Positions 45,775-55,321 of a stretch of DNA of 64,000 bases are shown here, one piece after another. Below the pieces are notes generated by a model. It made no database searches and was not told where the DNA came from. It saw only the letters and a program-made list of their open reading frames with translations. Source of the stretch: Hydrogenophaga sp. A37 (GTDB lineage Bacteria; Pseudomonadota; Gammaproteobacteria; Burkholderiales; Burkholderiaceae_C); the NCBI RefSeq assembly GCF_002001205.1, contig NZ_MUNZ01000102.1, forward strand, positions 1-64,000. The letters are read 5' to 3'. A program made the position numbers and the translations under genes. Position 1 is the first letter of the stretch. Each line of letters begins with the position of its first letter.

Positions 45775-47066
45775 CACCTCGGGACGAACAAGCCGGTAGA
45801 GAAGCGACATCTGACCTGGTAACGGAGTTGCTCCTGGAATGGATCGGCGGCCATGCGTCGCCGGTCATGGTTGCGGATGGGTCAGGGCAGGTGGTGTTTG
45901 CGAACGATGCGGCCTGCGCATGGCGCGGCCATGACCGCAAGGAGGTTTTGCAGGAGCGCATTCAGGACATCGATGACGCCCTCTGGCGCGCGTGGTCGGA
46001 CACCGACCACCCCCATTGGCAGCCGGGGCGATTCTCCGAATGGCAGTCGTGGCACGAAACCGAAGACGGTCGTCGCGTTGCGACGAGCTTTCGCCTTCAG
46101 GCGCTGGCATTGCGCGGGCAACGCTTCCTGATGCTGGTGTCCGGCGAACTCAATCCCCATCAGGAGGTTGAGCAGGAGCGATCACTTGCTTTCGTGCAGG
46201 GCGGGGACTTCTCTAGGATCGAAACGGGTCTGCTCAACAGTGCCGGCCGCTCATTGACCAGGAAGCCCAGGGGCACCAACGAGTCGACCCCCCTTCAAGG
46301 CATGCACGTGTTGGTGGTGGATGACAACGAAATCAACCGGGAACTGGCCACCAGCATCTTGGCCAGCCACGGGGCTACCGCTATCACAGCCAACGATGGA
46401 CAGGCTGCGGTGAAGATGCTGGAGAGCGACGCGAGTGCTTGCGATGTTGTCTTGATGGATCTGCAAATGCCGGGTATGGACGGTATGCAGACGACTGCGC
46501 AGATACGCCAACTGCCTGGATGCAAGCGCCTGCCCATCGTGGCATTGACGGCCAGTGCTTTCAATGAACAGCGTGTGGCTGCGCTGCGTGCCGGTATGGA
46601 CGCCGTGGTCACCAAGCCGTTTGATGTCAGCGGCCTTGTTCGTCTGCTGCTCCGACTGGTCAGGGGCGTTGCCGGGGATGATGGTCGCGACACCGACAGC
46701 TCGTCTGCCCGGCCACCTGCGGTGCCTGCCAGTGCCCCGTTGTTGGTGGACTTCGATGCGGGCCTTGCGTTGTGGCAGGACGCCGAGCAATACCGCCACC
46801 ACCTTCATCGGTTTGTGAAGGAGCATGAAGGCGAGGCGCAGCGTGCCGGCACGTTGCGGGACGAAGACCTCATCCTTTTGGTGCACAAGACGCGAGGCAG
46901 CGCCGCAGCGCTGGCGTTGGCAGCGATTGCCGAGGCGGCCAGCCAATTGGAGGATCACTTGCGAACGGGCGCACGCGACCTCAATGCGATCACCCGTTTT
47001 GCCTCGGTGATCAGGCGTACCTGTGTGGCCATCAACAAATACCTGGGCGTTTCTAACACCGATTGA
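45771..47066 (+). CDS. PAS-receiver-HPt phosphorelay protein lacking a kinase core
   Basis: A 431-residue phosphorelay protein. A PAS-like domain (about 25-125), a receiver (178-295 with D230 and K282) and an HPt (about 340-425 with His372 in LVHKTRGSAAAL) are visible. No HisKA or HATPase lies between PAS and receiver, where a hybrid kinase would have one; only about 45 residues separate them. A kinase must act in trans, and the divergent RR-kinase fusion is the obvious candidate. The GTG start has GAGG upstream. Confidence 0.85.
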   Translation: MTPRDEQAGREATSDLVTELLLEWIGGHASPVMVADGSGQVVFANDAACAWRGHDRKEVLQERIQDIDDALWRAWSDTDHPHWQPGRFSEWQSWHETEDGRRVATSFRLQALALRGQRFLMLVSGELNPHQEVEQERSLAFVQGGDFSRIETGLLNSAGRSLTRKPRGTNESTPLQGMHVLVVDDNEINRELATSILASHGATAITANDGQAAVKMLESDASACDVVLMDLQMPGMDGMQTTAQIRQLPGCKRLPIVALTASAFNEQRVAALRAGMDAVVTKPFDVSGLVRLLLRLVRGVAGDDGRDTDSSSARPPAVPASAPLLVDFDAGLALWQDAEQYRHHLHRFVKEHEGEAQRAGTLRDEDLILLVHKTRGSAAALALAAIAEAASQLEDHLRTGARDLNAITRFASVIRRTCVAINKYLGVSNTD

Positions 47067-47085
47067 CCGCTCCCTTTCGGGCCTG

Positions 47086-47103
47086 CGCTGATTCGAATCA
47101 GCG
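47086..47103. promoter_or_regulatory. 18-bp perfect palindrome between the HPt gene and fadD
   Basis: CGCTGATTCGAATCAGCG reads the same on both strands, with no spacer. It lies 20 bases after the HPt gene and 140 before fadD. It may be an operator (TetR- or GntR-like regulators of fatty-acid genes use such sites) or a terminator stem. No T-run follows. Confidence 0.4.
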
Positions 47104-47241
47104 TTGATAGAGGCAGCGAGTTGAAAAGGGCAGCTTCAAGGCTTGTGTCAGAATTCTGTCAGGGAAAGCACGCGCTCGGGTTGTGGGCCGGAACGTGAGA
47201 ATGCGTGCTGTACAACAACATCGATCCTGGAGACTTTTTTG

Positions 47242-48939
47242 ATGACTGATTCGACGCAGGCGTCCGCCGTTCGTCCCTGGCTCAGCGCCTATCCGCCTGG
47301 CGTACCGGCCGACATCGATGTCGCCCAGTACCCGTCGCTGGTGCACTTGCTCGAAGAGAGCTTCCAGAAAAACGCCAGCCGCCCGGCCTACAGCTTCATG
47401 GGCAAGGAACTGAGCTTTGCCCAGACCGACAGCCTGTCGCAGGCCTTTGCGGCCTACCTTCAAGGGTTGGGGCTGGTCAAGGGTGACCGTGTGGCGATCA
47501 TGATGCCCAACGTGCCGCAGTACCCGGTGGCGGTCGCTGGCATCCTGCGTGCGGGCTTCGTGGTGGTGAACGTGAACCCGCTCTACACGCCGCGCGAACT
47601 GGAGCACCAGCTCAAGGACTCGGGTGCCAAGGCCATCGTCATCATCGAGAACTTCGCCGCCACGCTGGAGCAGTGCCTTGCCAACACACCGGTCAAACAC
47701 GTGGTGCTCGCCGCCATGGGCGACCTGCTCGGCCTGCTCAAAGGCGCGGTCGTCAATTACGTGGTGCGCAACGTCAAGAAAATGGTGCCGACCTTCGACC
47801 TGCCCGGCGCGGTGCGTTTCAACGACGCGATTGCCAAAGGCACGCGCGGCACGCTCAAGCGTCCCGACATCAAGCCCGACGACGTGGCCGTCTTGCAGTA
47901 CACCGGTGGCACCACCGGTGTCAGCAAGGGCGCGGTGCTGCTGCACCGCAACGTGATCGCCAACGTGCTGCAGTCCGAGGCCTGGAACGACCCGGTGATG
48001 AAACAGGTGCCGGCCAGCGAGCAACCCACCAGCGTGTGCGCGCTGCCGCTGTACCACATCTTCGCGTTCACGGTGAACATGATGCTGGGCATGCGCACCG
48101 GCGGCAAAGTGATCCTGATCCCCAATCCGCGCGATCTGCCGGCGGTGCTCAAGGAACTGAGCAAACACACCTTCCACAGCTTCCCGGCGGTCAACACGCT
48201 GTTCAACGGCCTGGCCAATCACCCCGATTTCAACACCGTCAACTGGAAGAACCTCAAGGTCTCGGTCGGCGGTGGCATGGCGGTGCAGGGCGCCGTGGCC
48301 AAGCTCTGGCTGGAGAAGACCGGCTGCCCGATCTGCGAAGGCTACGGACTCTCGGAAACCAGTCCCTCGGTCAGCTGCAATCCGACCACCAGCACCGAAT
48401 ACAGCGGCACCATCGGTGTACCCCTGCCCAACACCCTCATGACATGCCTGGACGACGACGGCGTGGAGGTGCCGCAGGGCCAACCGGGCGAGATCGCGAT
48501 CAAAGGCCCGCAGGTGATGGCCGGCTACTGGCAGCGGCCCGACGAGACCGCCAAGGTCATGACCGCCGATGGTTTTTTCAAGAGTGGCGACGTGGGCATC
48601 ATGGATGCGCGCGGCTATTTCAAGATCGTTGATCGGAAGAAGGACATGGTGCTGGTCAGCGGCTTCAACGTCTATCCGAATGAGATCGAAGACGTGGTCG
48701 CCCAGCTCCCCGGCGTGATGGAGTGCGCCGTGGTCGGCGTGCCCGATGAAAAATCGGGCGAGGCCGTCAAACTGGTCATCGTGAAGAAAGACACGGCGCT
48801 CACCGAAGCGCAAGTGCGCGACTTCTGCAAGAGCAACCTCACGGGCTACAAGCAGCCCAAGGTGATCGAGTTCCGAACGGAGCTGCCCAAGACGCCGGTG
48901 GGCAAGATCCTCAGGAGAGAGTTGCGCGACAAGAAGTGA
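47242..48939 (+). CDS. fadD: Long-chain fatty-acid-CoA ligase
   Basis: FadD activates fatty acids to acyl-CoA with ATP for beta-oxidation. The 565-residue protein has the AMP-binding P-loop YTGGTTGVSKG (220-230), the GYGLSETSP motif and the hinge DRKKDMVLVSGFNVYPNE. Length is normal. The start at 47242 gives the usual FadD N-terminus, with GGAGA upstream. Divergent regulators and other fad genes are absent here. A UUCG-loop terminator follows. Confidence 0.95.
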   Translation: MTDSTQASAVRPWLSAYPPGVPADIDVAQYPSLVHLLEESFQKNASRPAYSFMGKELSFAQTDSLSQAFAAYLQGLGLVKGDRVAIMMPNVPQYPVAVAGILRAGFVVVNVNPLYTPRELEHQLKDSGAKAIVIIENFAATLEQCLANTPVKHVVLAAMGDLLGLLKGAVVNYVVRNVKKMVPTFDLPGAVRFNDAIAKGTRGTLKRPDIKPDDVAVLQYTGGTTGVSKGAVLLHRNVIANVLQSEAWNDPVMKQVPASEQPTSVCALPLYHIFAFTVNMMLGMRTGGKVILIPNPRDLPAVLKELSKHTFHSFPAVNTLFNGLANHPDFNTVNWKNLKVSVGGGMAVQGAVAKLWLEKTGCPICEGYGLSETSPSVSCNPTTSTEYSGTIGVPLPNTLMTCLDDDGVEVPQGQPGEIAIKGPQVMAGYWQRPDETAKVMTADGFFKSGDVGIMDARGYFKIVDRKKDMVLVSGFNVYPNEIEDVVAQLPGVMECAVVGVPDEKSGEAVKLVIVKKDTALTEAQVRDFCKSNLTGYKQPKVIEFRTELPKTPVGKILRRELRDKK

Positions 48940-48960
48940 CGCAGCGCCTGCGACACAATG

Positions 48961-48990
48961 ACAGGGCGGCTTCGGCCGCCTTTGTCTTTT
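48961..48990 (+). terminator. UUCG-loop terminator after fadD
   Basis: GGCGGC and GCCGCC flank a TTCG loop, followed by a T-rich run (48981-48990). Confidence 0.85.
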
Positions 48991-49003
48991 CCGGAGCACC
49001 CGA

Positions 49004-49753
49004 ATGACCCTCACCGCCATCGTCGCCGCCTTGCACGACGAACTTGCCAGCGTGCTGGCGCTCATGCCCGACGAACACAAGCAAGTGGTTGGTGGGCGCG
49101 AGTGTTGGGTGGGTCACCTGCACGGGCAGGACGTGGTGGCCGTGCTCAGTGGCATCGGCAAGGTGGCGGCGGCCACGACCGCCACGCTGCTCATCGAGCG
49201 TTTTGATGTGAAGCGCATCGTGTTCACGGGTGTGGCCGGCGGACTGGGGCAGGGCGTGAGGGTGGGCGACGTGGTGTTGGCGCGCAGTTTCCTGCAGCAC
49301 GACATGGACGCCTCGCCCCTGTTTCCGCGCCATGAGGTGCCGGGTTACGGCCGCTCGCGTTTTGAAGCCGATGCGGGGTTGACCGATGCGCTGGAGCTGG
49401 CCTGCGACCGCATGCTGCACACATTGCCGCAGCGACTCGGTGCAGAGACAGTGGCTGCCTTCGGCCTGCAAACGCCTCGTTTGCACCAAGGCTTGCTCGT
49501 CAGCGGCGACCGTTTTGTGGCCACCACCGCCGAAAGCGAGGCCTTGCAGCGCGAGCTGCCCGAGGCGCTGGCGGTGGAGATGGAGGGCGCCGCCTTCGCG
49601 CAGGTGTGTCACGATTTTGACGTGCCCCTGGCGGTGGTGCGCACCATCTCCGACCGTGCCGACGACGCCGCGCACGTGGACTTCCCACGTTTTCTGCGCG
49701 AGGTGGCCAGCCGCTACAGTGGTGCGGTGATCGAAGCCTTGTTCCAGCCATGA
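49004..49753 (+). CDS. mtnN: 5'-methylthioadenosine/S-adenosylhomocysteine nucleosidase
   Basis: MtnN removes adenine from methylthioadenosine and S-adenosylhomocysteine, clearing SAM by-products. The 249-residue protein has a GVAGGLGQGV loop, VAVEMEGAAFAQVC with the ribose-binding MEGAA, and RTISDRADD with the catalytic Asp. GGAG precedes the ATG. It overlaps the next gene by ATGA, so they are co-translated. Confidence 0.93.
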   Translation: MTLTAIVAALHDELASVLALMPDEHKQVVGGRECWVGHLHGQDVVAVLSGIGKVAAATTATLLIERFDVKRIVFTGVAGGLGQGVRVGDVVLARSFLQHDMDASPLFPRHEVPGYGRSRFEADAGLTDALELACDRMLHTLPQRLGAETVAAFGLQTPRLHQGLLVSGDRFVATTAESEALQRELPEALAVEMEGAAFAQVCHDFDVPLAVVRTISDRADDAAHVDFPRFLREVASRYSGAVIEALFQP

Positions 49754-50436
49754 GCACACCCAAGACGTTGGTGGCGGGGGCCGGCAAGCTGGCCAACGAG
49801 GTGCGGGTTGGCCTGGGGGCTTCGGCCGGCCACTGGACCGACCGGCATGCCCTGCCGCCGAGCGCGATCAGCAAGGTCACCGCCGTGGTGCACGCTGGTT
49901 CGGGGCGTGAGCTGCCCGAGATCGTGGGGTTCTGCCGCGAGCGTGGCGCGGTGTTGATCGAGCTGTCCACCGGCACCGACGTGGCCGCGCTGGCGCAGGG
50001 CATGCCCGTCGTCATTTGCCCCAACGCCAACATCCTGATGATCAAGTTCATGGCCATGCTGGCGCGCAACGGGCATTGGTTCAGGGACTGCCAGATTGCC
50101 ATCACCGAATCGCATCAGGCGAACAAGACTTCGGTGCCCGGCACGGCGGTGGCCATGGCCGAGGCCCTGGGCGTGGCCCCTCAGGCCATTGTGTCGGTGC
50201 GCGACCCGGCGGTGCAGACCAGCCAGCTCGGCCTGGCACCAAAAGACCTGGCGCGGCACGCGTTCCACCGTATCCAGATCGACGACGGCGCCTGCGCCAT
50301 CACCCTGGAAACCCGTGTACAGGGCAACACGCCCTATGTGGACGGCGTGCGGCGCATCATCGGCGCCGCGCTGTCTCACCCGCTGGAGAACCGCCCCTAC
50401 GATGTGCTTGAATTCATCGACAACGGGTGGCTGTGA
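49750..50436 (+). CDS. DapB-like dihydrodipicolinate-reductase-fold protein
   Basis: A 228-residue protein resembling the DapB fold but not an orthologue; the true dapB is at 57460. The N-terminal Rossmann loop (VAGAGKLANEV) differs from DapB's GxxGxMG. The catalytic block reads ESHQANKTSVPGTA (120-133) against DapB's HHRHKxDxPSGTA: His122 and Lys126 are kept, but the second His is Gln123 and one Ser is missing. It overlaps mtnN by ATGA. The function is unknown. Confidence 0.75.
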   Translation: MSTPKTLVAGAGKLANEVRVGLGASAGHWTDRHALPPSAISKVTAVVHAGSGRELPEIVGFCRERGAVLIELSTGTDVAALAQGMPVVICPNANILMIKFMAMLARNGHWFRDCQIAITESHQANKTSVPGTAVAMAEALGVAPQAIVSVRDPAVQTSQLGLAPKDLARHAFHRIQIDDGACAITLETRVQGNTPYVDGVRRIIGAALSHPLENRPYDVLEFIDNGWL

Positions 50437-50457
50437 GCCGGCGGCGCCCCACTCGGT

Positions 50458-51444
50458 TTACTTCAACCAGCCGCGTTTGCGGAAATAGAACATGGGCACC
50501 ACCGCCGACAACACCATGAGCCCGAGCGCAAACGGGTAACCCCATTTCTGGCTCAGCTCGGGCATGTACTGGAAGTTCATGCCGTAGAGGCTGGCGATCA
50601 GGGTGGGTGGCAGCAGGGCCACGCTGGCCACCGAGAAGATCTTGATGATCTTGTTCTGGTTGATGTTGATGAAACCGACCGTGGCGTCCATCAAGAAGTT
50701 GATCTTGTCGAACAGAAAGGCGGTGTGGCTGTCGAGCGAATCGAGGTCGCGCAGGATCTGGCGCGCGTCTTCGAACTGCTCGGCGCTCAACATGCGGCTG
50801 CGCATCATGAAGCTGACCGCGCGGCGCGTGTCCATCACGTTGCGGCGGATGCGGCCCGACATGTCTTCGTGGCGCGCAATGGCCGAGAGCACCTCGCCGG
50901 CCTTGTTGTCCGTCACGTTGCCGGCGAGCACCTGGCGGCTGACCTGCTCCAGGTCGTCGTAAATGTCTTCCAGCGTATCGGCGCAGTACTCGGCGTCGGC
51001 GTCGAACAGCATCAGCAGCACGTCCTTGGCGTTCTCGATCAGGCCCGGCATGCGACGCGCGCGCATGCGCAACAGGCGGAACACCGGCACGTCTTCGTCG
51101 TGGATGGAGAACAGCACGCCCTGACTCTTGAGCTCGGCGTTGTGCTCGTTCAGGATGAAGGCCACGCGGATCGCGCGCGGGTTTTCGTCATCGTCGATCA
51201 GAAAGTCGGAGCGGATGTGCCGTTCGCCGTTGTCCTCTTCGAAGAAACGCGCCGACTCTTCGATGTCCTCGTCCATCGCGTCTTCTGGGATGGACAGGCC
51301 GAAGTGCTGTTTGACCCAGCGGCGCTCTTCGAGGGTGGGTGCTTCCAGATCGACCCAGATCGGTTTGAACCGGGCCAGCTCTTCGAGCGACTCGATTTCT
51401 TCCTGGAACAGGCGGCCATTGGCCAGGGTGAAGACGTTGAGCAT
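50458..51444 (-). CDS. corA: CorA-family Mg2+/Co2+ transporter
   Basis: A 328-residue divalent-cation channel. An acidic N-terminal cytoplasmic funnel leads to two C-terminal helices joined by the YGMNF (GMN) motif. The tail YFRKRGWLK is typical. Length is usual for the family. It is a monocistronic gene convergent with the DapB-like gene. Confidence 0.95.
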   Translation of the reverse strand: MLNVFTLANGRLFQEEIESLEELARFKPIWVDLEAPTLEERRWVKQHFGLSIPEDAMDEDIEESARFFEEDNGERHIRSDFLIDDDENPRAIRVAFILNEHNAELKSQGVLFSIHDEDVPVFRLLRMRARRMPGLIENAKDVLLMLFDADAEYCADTLEDIYDDLEQVSRQVLAGNVTDNKAGEVLSAIARHEDMSGRIRRNVMDTRRAVSFMMRSRMLSAEQFEDARQILRDLDSLDSHTAFLFDKINFLMDATVGFININQNKIIKIFSVASVALLPPTLIASLYGMNFQYMPELSQKWGYPFALGLMVLSAVVPMFYFRKRGWLK

Positions 51445-51627
51445 GGGTGCTCCCGGGCGGTGGGTCTGAGAAACGCCAGCGCGGGGCGCGCGCGGCGTGG
51501 GGCGGTTCGCGGGCGGCGCTTTCAGCCGGCCGTCCGCCTGGCGTCAGACGGGTGCGGGGGAGGCTGAAAGCACACAACTGGGAGGTGTGCTGTCCATGGG
51601 GCTCTCGGTGGGTGGAAACTGCGGCGA

Positions 51628-52896
51628 TTATGTCACCGCAGCCTGCGCTGCGGTCTGCGCGGGCATGGCAAAAAAGTCCATCAATTCGTCCTTTCGACGC
51701 CAGGCGTCGGCCTCGCCCAGCTGGATCAGCGCGTTGACGAAGTCCGGTTCGAAGAGCAGGTAGCTCGCGAGCGATGCGGCGCTGCCGGCCTCGCCTTTTC
51801 CCGTGTTGAGCGCGCCCAGACCGGTGAGGGTGTTGCGGGTGGCGGCGGGCAGGGACTTGACATGTTTGCGCGCCAGTTCGTCGAGCGAAAAGCTCGGCTG
51901 CAACGCCAGGACCCGAACCGGGTGGTACGGCAAAGCGCCTGCCAGCTCGGGCGGCAGCCTCGACAGCGTCTGGCTGACGCGCTGGGTCTGCTCCACGTCG
52001 GACTGCAAGGTGTCGTGGAACACGCTGGCCATGGCATGGCCAGCGATGGTGCCAGCGGTGGGCTCGTTGGCGATCCGCGCCGCCATGCCCGAACGTTGCG
52101 GTTGGCCCGCGCCGATGGCGAGGATCTTTCGCGCACCAAACTGAATGGCTGGTGAGAGTGGCGAGAGCTGGCGCATGGAGCCGTCGCCGAAGTGTTCGCG
52201 ATGCCCTTCGACCCACAGCGGCACGGCCGGGAACAGGAAGGGGATGGCGCTTGAGGCCATGAAATGCTCGATGGTGAGCGACTGAAATTCGGAGCGTCGA
52301 CCCGGTCGGTGCCAGGGTCGGACCGGGTGGTCTGGGCGGGTCTGGCAGAAGGTCCAGTGTTCGCCGGTGGTGTAGCTGGAGGCGGTCACACCCAGTACGT
52401 CCAGGTGTTGGGCCGCCAGAGCCCGCTCCAGGCTCTGCAGATCGATGGCACGGTGAAGCGTGTCGACCAGGGGCAGAGTGTCGAGCAGCGCGTGATGGCG
52501 CCGGACTTGCCGTGCCAGCGTGAGCCCCGCCACGATGCGATTGGCGCGAACCCAGCGAGGGGCATCGAGGCGATAGACCTGTTGCGAGCGCAAGCTGCCC
52601 CAGAAGGTCGCCAGGTCCAGCAGGGCTTGCACGCCATGCCCGGCTCGGCTGGCGAGGTAGGCGGCGTTGAGCGCGCCGGCTGAGGTGCCGAACAGCCAGC
52701 GAAAGGGAAAAGTGGTGTTGGGTGCACCGTCTGTGGTGGCCCAGTGGCTGTGCATGACCGCCAGTGCTTTGAGCACGCCGGCCTGGTAGGCGGTGCGGGC
52801 GCCGCCACCCATCAGCACCAGCGCACAGCCATGGGTGGGCGCAAGCGATGCGCCGGCCGTCAGAAGGTTGTGGGTGATCAGCGTATCAAGGGACAC
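51628..52896 (-). CDS. Patatin-like phospholipase family protein
   Basis: A 422-residue patatin-like acyl hydrolase. The oxyanion loop is GGGARTAYQ, the nucleophile is Ser72 in GTSAG, and the catalytic Asp238 is in GDGS. No signal peptide is seen, so it may be cytosolic or a secreted effector; the sequence does not decide. It is divergent from the MFS gene with 66 bases between starts. Confidence 0.9.
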   Translation of the reverse strand: MSLDTLITHNLLTAGASLAPTHGCALVLMGGGARTAYQAGVLKALAVMHSHWATTDGAPNTTFPFRWLFGTSAGALNAAYLASRAGHGVQALLDLATFWGSLRSQQVYRLDAPRWVRANRIVAGLTLARQVRRHHALLDTLPLVDTLHRAIDLQSLERALAAQHLDVLGVTASSYTTGEHWTFCQTRPDHPVRPWHRPGRRSEFQSLTIEHFMASSAIPFLFPAVPLWVEGHREHFGDGSMRQLSPLSPAIQFGARKILAIGAGQPQRSGMAARIANEPTAGTIAGHAMASVFHDTLQSDVEQTQRVSQTLSRLPPELAGALPYHPVRVLALQPSFSLDELARKHVKSLPAATRNTLTGLGALNTGKGEAGSAASLASYLLFEPDFVNALIQLGEADAWRRKDELMDFFAMPAQTAAQAAVT

Positions 52897-52962
52897 TTGT
52901 CAAAAACCTTGTGAAGCGGCGTGCCGGTGCGGGGCGGATACATTGGGCAGTTGCCCAAAATC

Positions 52963-54195
52963 ATGACACATCCCTTGCTCACCCCCCGTCGCGAACGCTG
53001 GTTGCTGCTCACCATCGCAGGCGTCCAGTTCACCCACATTCTCGATTTCATGATCATGATGCCACTCGGGCCGCAGTTCACGCGGCTCTTCGGCATCAGC
53101 GATGCGCAGTTCGGCCTGCTGGTCTCGGCCTACACCCTCGCGGCAGGCGTGTCTGGCCTGGCCGCGGCGACCTATGTGGACCGCTTTGACCGCAAGCACC
53201 TGCTGCTCACTTTGTACGTGCTGTTCGCGCTGGCCACACTGGCCTGCGGGCTGGCGCCGGGCTATGGGTTCTTGATGGTGGCGCGGGTCGCCGCGGGTGT
53301 GTTTGGCGGGGTGCTGTCGGCCTTGTCGCAGACCATCGTCGCCGATGTGATTCCGTTTGAGCGCCGGGGCCGGGCCATGGGCATCGTCATGTCGTCATTC
53401 TCGGTGTCCACCGTGCTGGGCGTGCCGCTGGGCCTGTTCATGGCCACTCACCTGGGCTGGCAGGCGCCCTTCATCGGCATCGCTGTGCTGAGCGGCGCGC
53501 TCGCACTGGGCGCCGCCACCACCTTGCCACCGTTGAACCACCATTTGAAGGCAAAAGACCGGCCTTCGGCATGGCGTGGCATCGGCATCGTGCTGGCCGA
53601 CCGCAACCACCAGCAAGCCTTCGCTTTCTCTGCGCTGCTGATGTTCACCGGCTTCACGGTGTTGCCCTACCTCACCATTTACATGCAGGCCAATGTGGGC
53701 GTGTTGCCAGAGCAGATTCCTTACCTCTACCTCTGCGGTGGCGTGGCCACGCTGTTCACGGCGCGGCTGTTTGGCCGCTTGACCGATCGCATGGGCAAGG
53801 TGGTCACTTTCAATGCTCTCGCGGTGGGGGTGATGTTGCCGCTGTTGACCACCACGCTCATGCCCCAGTGGCCATTGTGGGCGGTGCTGGTGGTCTCGAC
53901 CGGCCTGTTCGTTTTCATGAGCGGCCGCATGATCCCGGGTATGGCGCTGGTCACCGGCGCGGCCAACCCGGCATTGCGCGGCACCTTCATGGCGCTCAAC
54001 GCTTCGGTGCAGTCCGCCGCCATGGGGCTGGCGTCGTTCGTCGGCGGCCTGATCATCAGCCGCGACGCCGCCGGCCTGGTGCAGCACTACTGGGTGAGCG
54101 GTCTGGTGGGGGCGAGTGCCAGCATGATGGCGATAGCGCTGGCGCGGCGCGTGCGCGTGCACAGCACTGCGGGGGGCATCCGGCCAGCGGTGTGA
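52963..54195 (+). CDS. MFS transporter
   Basis: A 410-residue MFS permease with about twelve helices and the [16 protein letters not shown] loop signature. It resembles the arabinose-efflux/AraJ type. The ATG at 52963 begins just before TM1; a GTG at 52921 would add 14 residues. A small palindrome (TGGGCA/TGCCCA) precedes it. The substrate is unknown. Confidence 0.88.
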   Translation: MTHPLLTPRRERWLLLTIAGVQFTHILDFMIMMPLGPQFTRLFGISDAQFGLLVSAYTLAAGVSGLAAATYVDRFDRKHLLLTLYVLFALATLACGLAPGYGFLMVARVAAGVFGGVLSALSQTIVADVIPFERRGRAMGIVMSSFSVSTVLGVPLGLFMATHLGWQAPFIGIAVLSGALALGAATTLPPLNHHLKAKDRPSAWRGIGIVLADRNHQQAFAFSALLMFTGFTVLPYLTIYMQANVGVLPEQIPYLYLCGGVATLFTARLFGRLTDRMGKVVTFNALAVGVMLPLLTTTLMPQWPLWAVLVVSTGLFVFMSGRMIPGMALVTGAANPALRGTFMALNASVQSAAMGLASFVGGLIISRDAAGLVQHYWVSGLVGASASMMAIALARRVRVHSTAGGIRPAV

Positions 54196-54346
54196 ATGCC
54201 AAGGTTTGCCTTTTCAGCCTTTGTTGCAGCGCAGGCTTGCGCCGCTGCGCTTTCATGGGCATAGTGGGTCCAGACATCCCAGTGGCCGCCGGGAGGTCTA
54301 TCCGCCCGGCGGTTTGTGTCAACCCGGAGCATTAGGAGGCTCTTCT

Positions 54347-54676
54347 ATGAACCTGACAATCAGCGGTCACCATCTCGAGGTCACTCCCGCCCTGCGCGGA
54401 TACGTCACAACCAAGCTGGAGCGAATATCACGTCACTTTGACCAAGTGGTCGACATCAAGGTGCTGCTGACAGTGGACAATTTGAAAGAGAAAGACATGC
54501 GGCAAAAGGCTGAATGCAATATTCATGTCAAGGGCAAGGACCTGTTCGCCGAATGTGCCAACGCCGACCTCTACGCCGCGGTCGATGAACTGGCCGACAA
54601 ACTGGACCGCCAGGTGCTGCGCTACAAGGACAAGGCCCAGGACCACCATCACGACTCGGCCAAGCGCCTGATGTGA
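54347..54676 (+). CDS. hpf: Short ribosome hibernation-promoting factor
   Basis: HPF binds the small ribosomal subunit in stationary phase and promotes dimerised, idle ribosomes. The 109-residue protein is the short form ([20 protein letters not shown] at its start) without a long C-terminal domain. AGGAGG precedes the ATG. In many beta-proteobacteria hpf follows rpoN; here an MFS gene precedes it. A terminator separates it from ptsN. Confidence 0.95.
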   Translation: MNLTISGHHLEVTPALRGYVTTKLERISRHFDQVVDIKVLLTVDNLKEKDMRQKAECNIHVKGKDLFAECANADLYAAVDELADKLDRQVLRYKDKAQDHHHDSAKRLM

Positions 54677-54728
54677 AGAGCTGGGCGGCCGCCCCATCGG
54701 AGGGCCGCCATGCATGCTGCGATGCAAC

Positions 54729-54758
54729 AAGCCGCTTGCAAAGTCAAGCGGCTTTTTT
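54729..54758 (+). terminator. Rho-independent terminator after hpf
   Basis: AAGCCGCTTG and CAAGCGGCTT form a 10-bp stem with a 6-base loop, followed by four T. Confidence 0.92.
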
Positions 54759-54819
54759 GTGCCCGAAGTCTAGCCAACGCCGCTCAACTCGGCATAATTT
54801 GCGGTCCTAAGAGGCCCCC

Positions 54820-55290
54820 ATGAACCGACTATCCGTGATTTTGCCCGCTCCGCAGGTGCTGGTTGCTGTGGACGCTACCAGCAAAAAGCGCGCGTTTGAA
54901 GAAGCCGGTTTGCTGTTTGAAACGCTGCACGGCCTCAACCGGGCGCTGATCACCGACAGCCTTTTCGCGCGCGAGCGACTCGGGTCCACTGGTCTGGGCC
55001 ATGGTGTGGCCATTCCCCATGGCCGCATCAAGGGTTTGAAGCAACCCCTGGCCGCTGTGTTCCAGCTCGCCAGCCCGATCGGTTTCGACGCGCCGGACGA
55101 GCTGCCGGTCCAGCTGATGATCTTCTTGCTTGTGCCGGAAGCAGCGACACAGAAACACCTGGAAATCCTCTCCGAAATCGCCGAGCTGCTCAGTGACAGC
55201 GCTTTGCGCGAGCAGATGAAGAGCTCGACCGATGCGGGTGCGCTGCACACCCTGATCACCGGTTGGCAGTCGGCCCACGCAGCCGCGTGA
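54820..55290 (+). CDS. ptsN: PTS IIA-like nitrogen-regulatory protein
   Basis: A 156-residue EIIA(Ntr) protein that is phosphorylated on His67 ([11 protein letters not shown]) and tunes nitrogen, potassium and carbon responses. Length and fold are standard. It is followed after 31 bases by hprK, the kinase that acts on HPr-type proteins. No ptsP, ptsH or ptsI is in the window. Confidence 0.95.
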   Translation: MNRLSVILPAPQVLVAVDATSKKRAFEEAGLLFETLHGLNRALITDSLFARERLGSTGLGHGVAIPHGRIKGLKQPLAAVFQLASPIGFDAPDELPVQLMIFLLVPEAATQKHLEILSEIAELLSDSALREQMKSSTDAGALHTLITGWQSAHAAA

Positions 55291-55321
55291 CCGGCAGCTC
55301 CCAAGCGGTCCAGACCGCACC

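Noticed and set aside
52921-52962. GTG start at 52921 for the MFS transporter
   Set aside because: The added residues are not hydrophobic or family-like; the ATG at 52963 begins just before the first helix.
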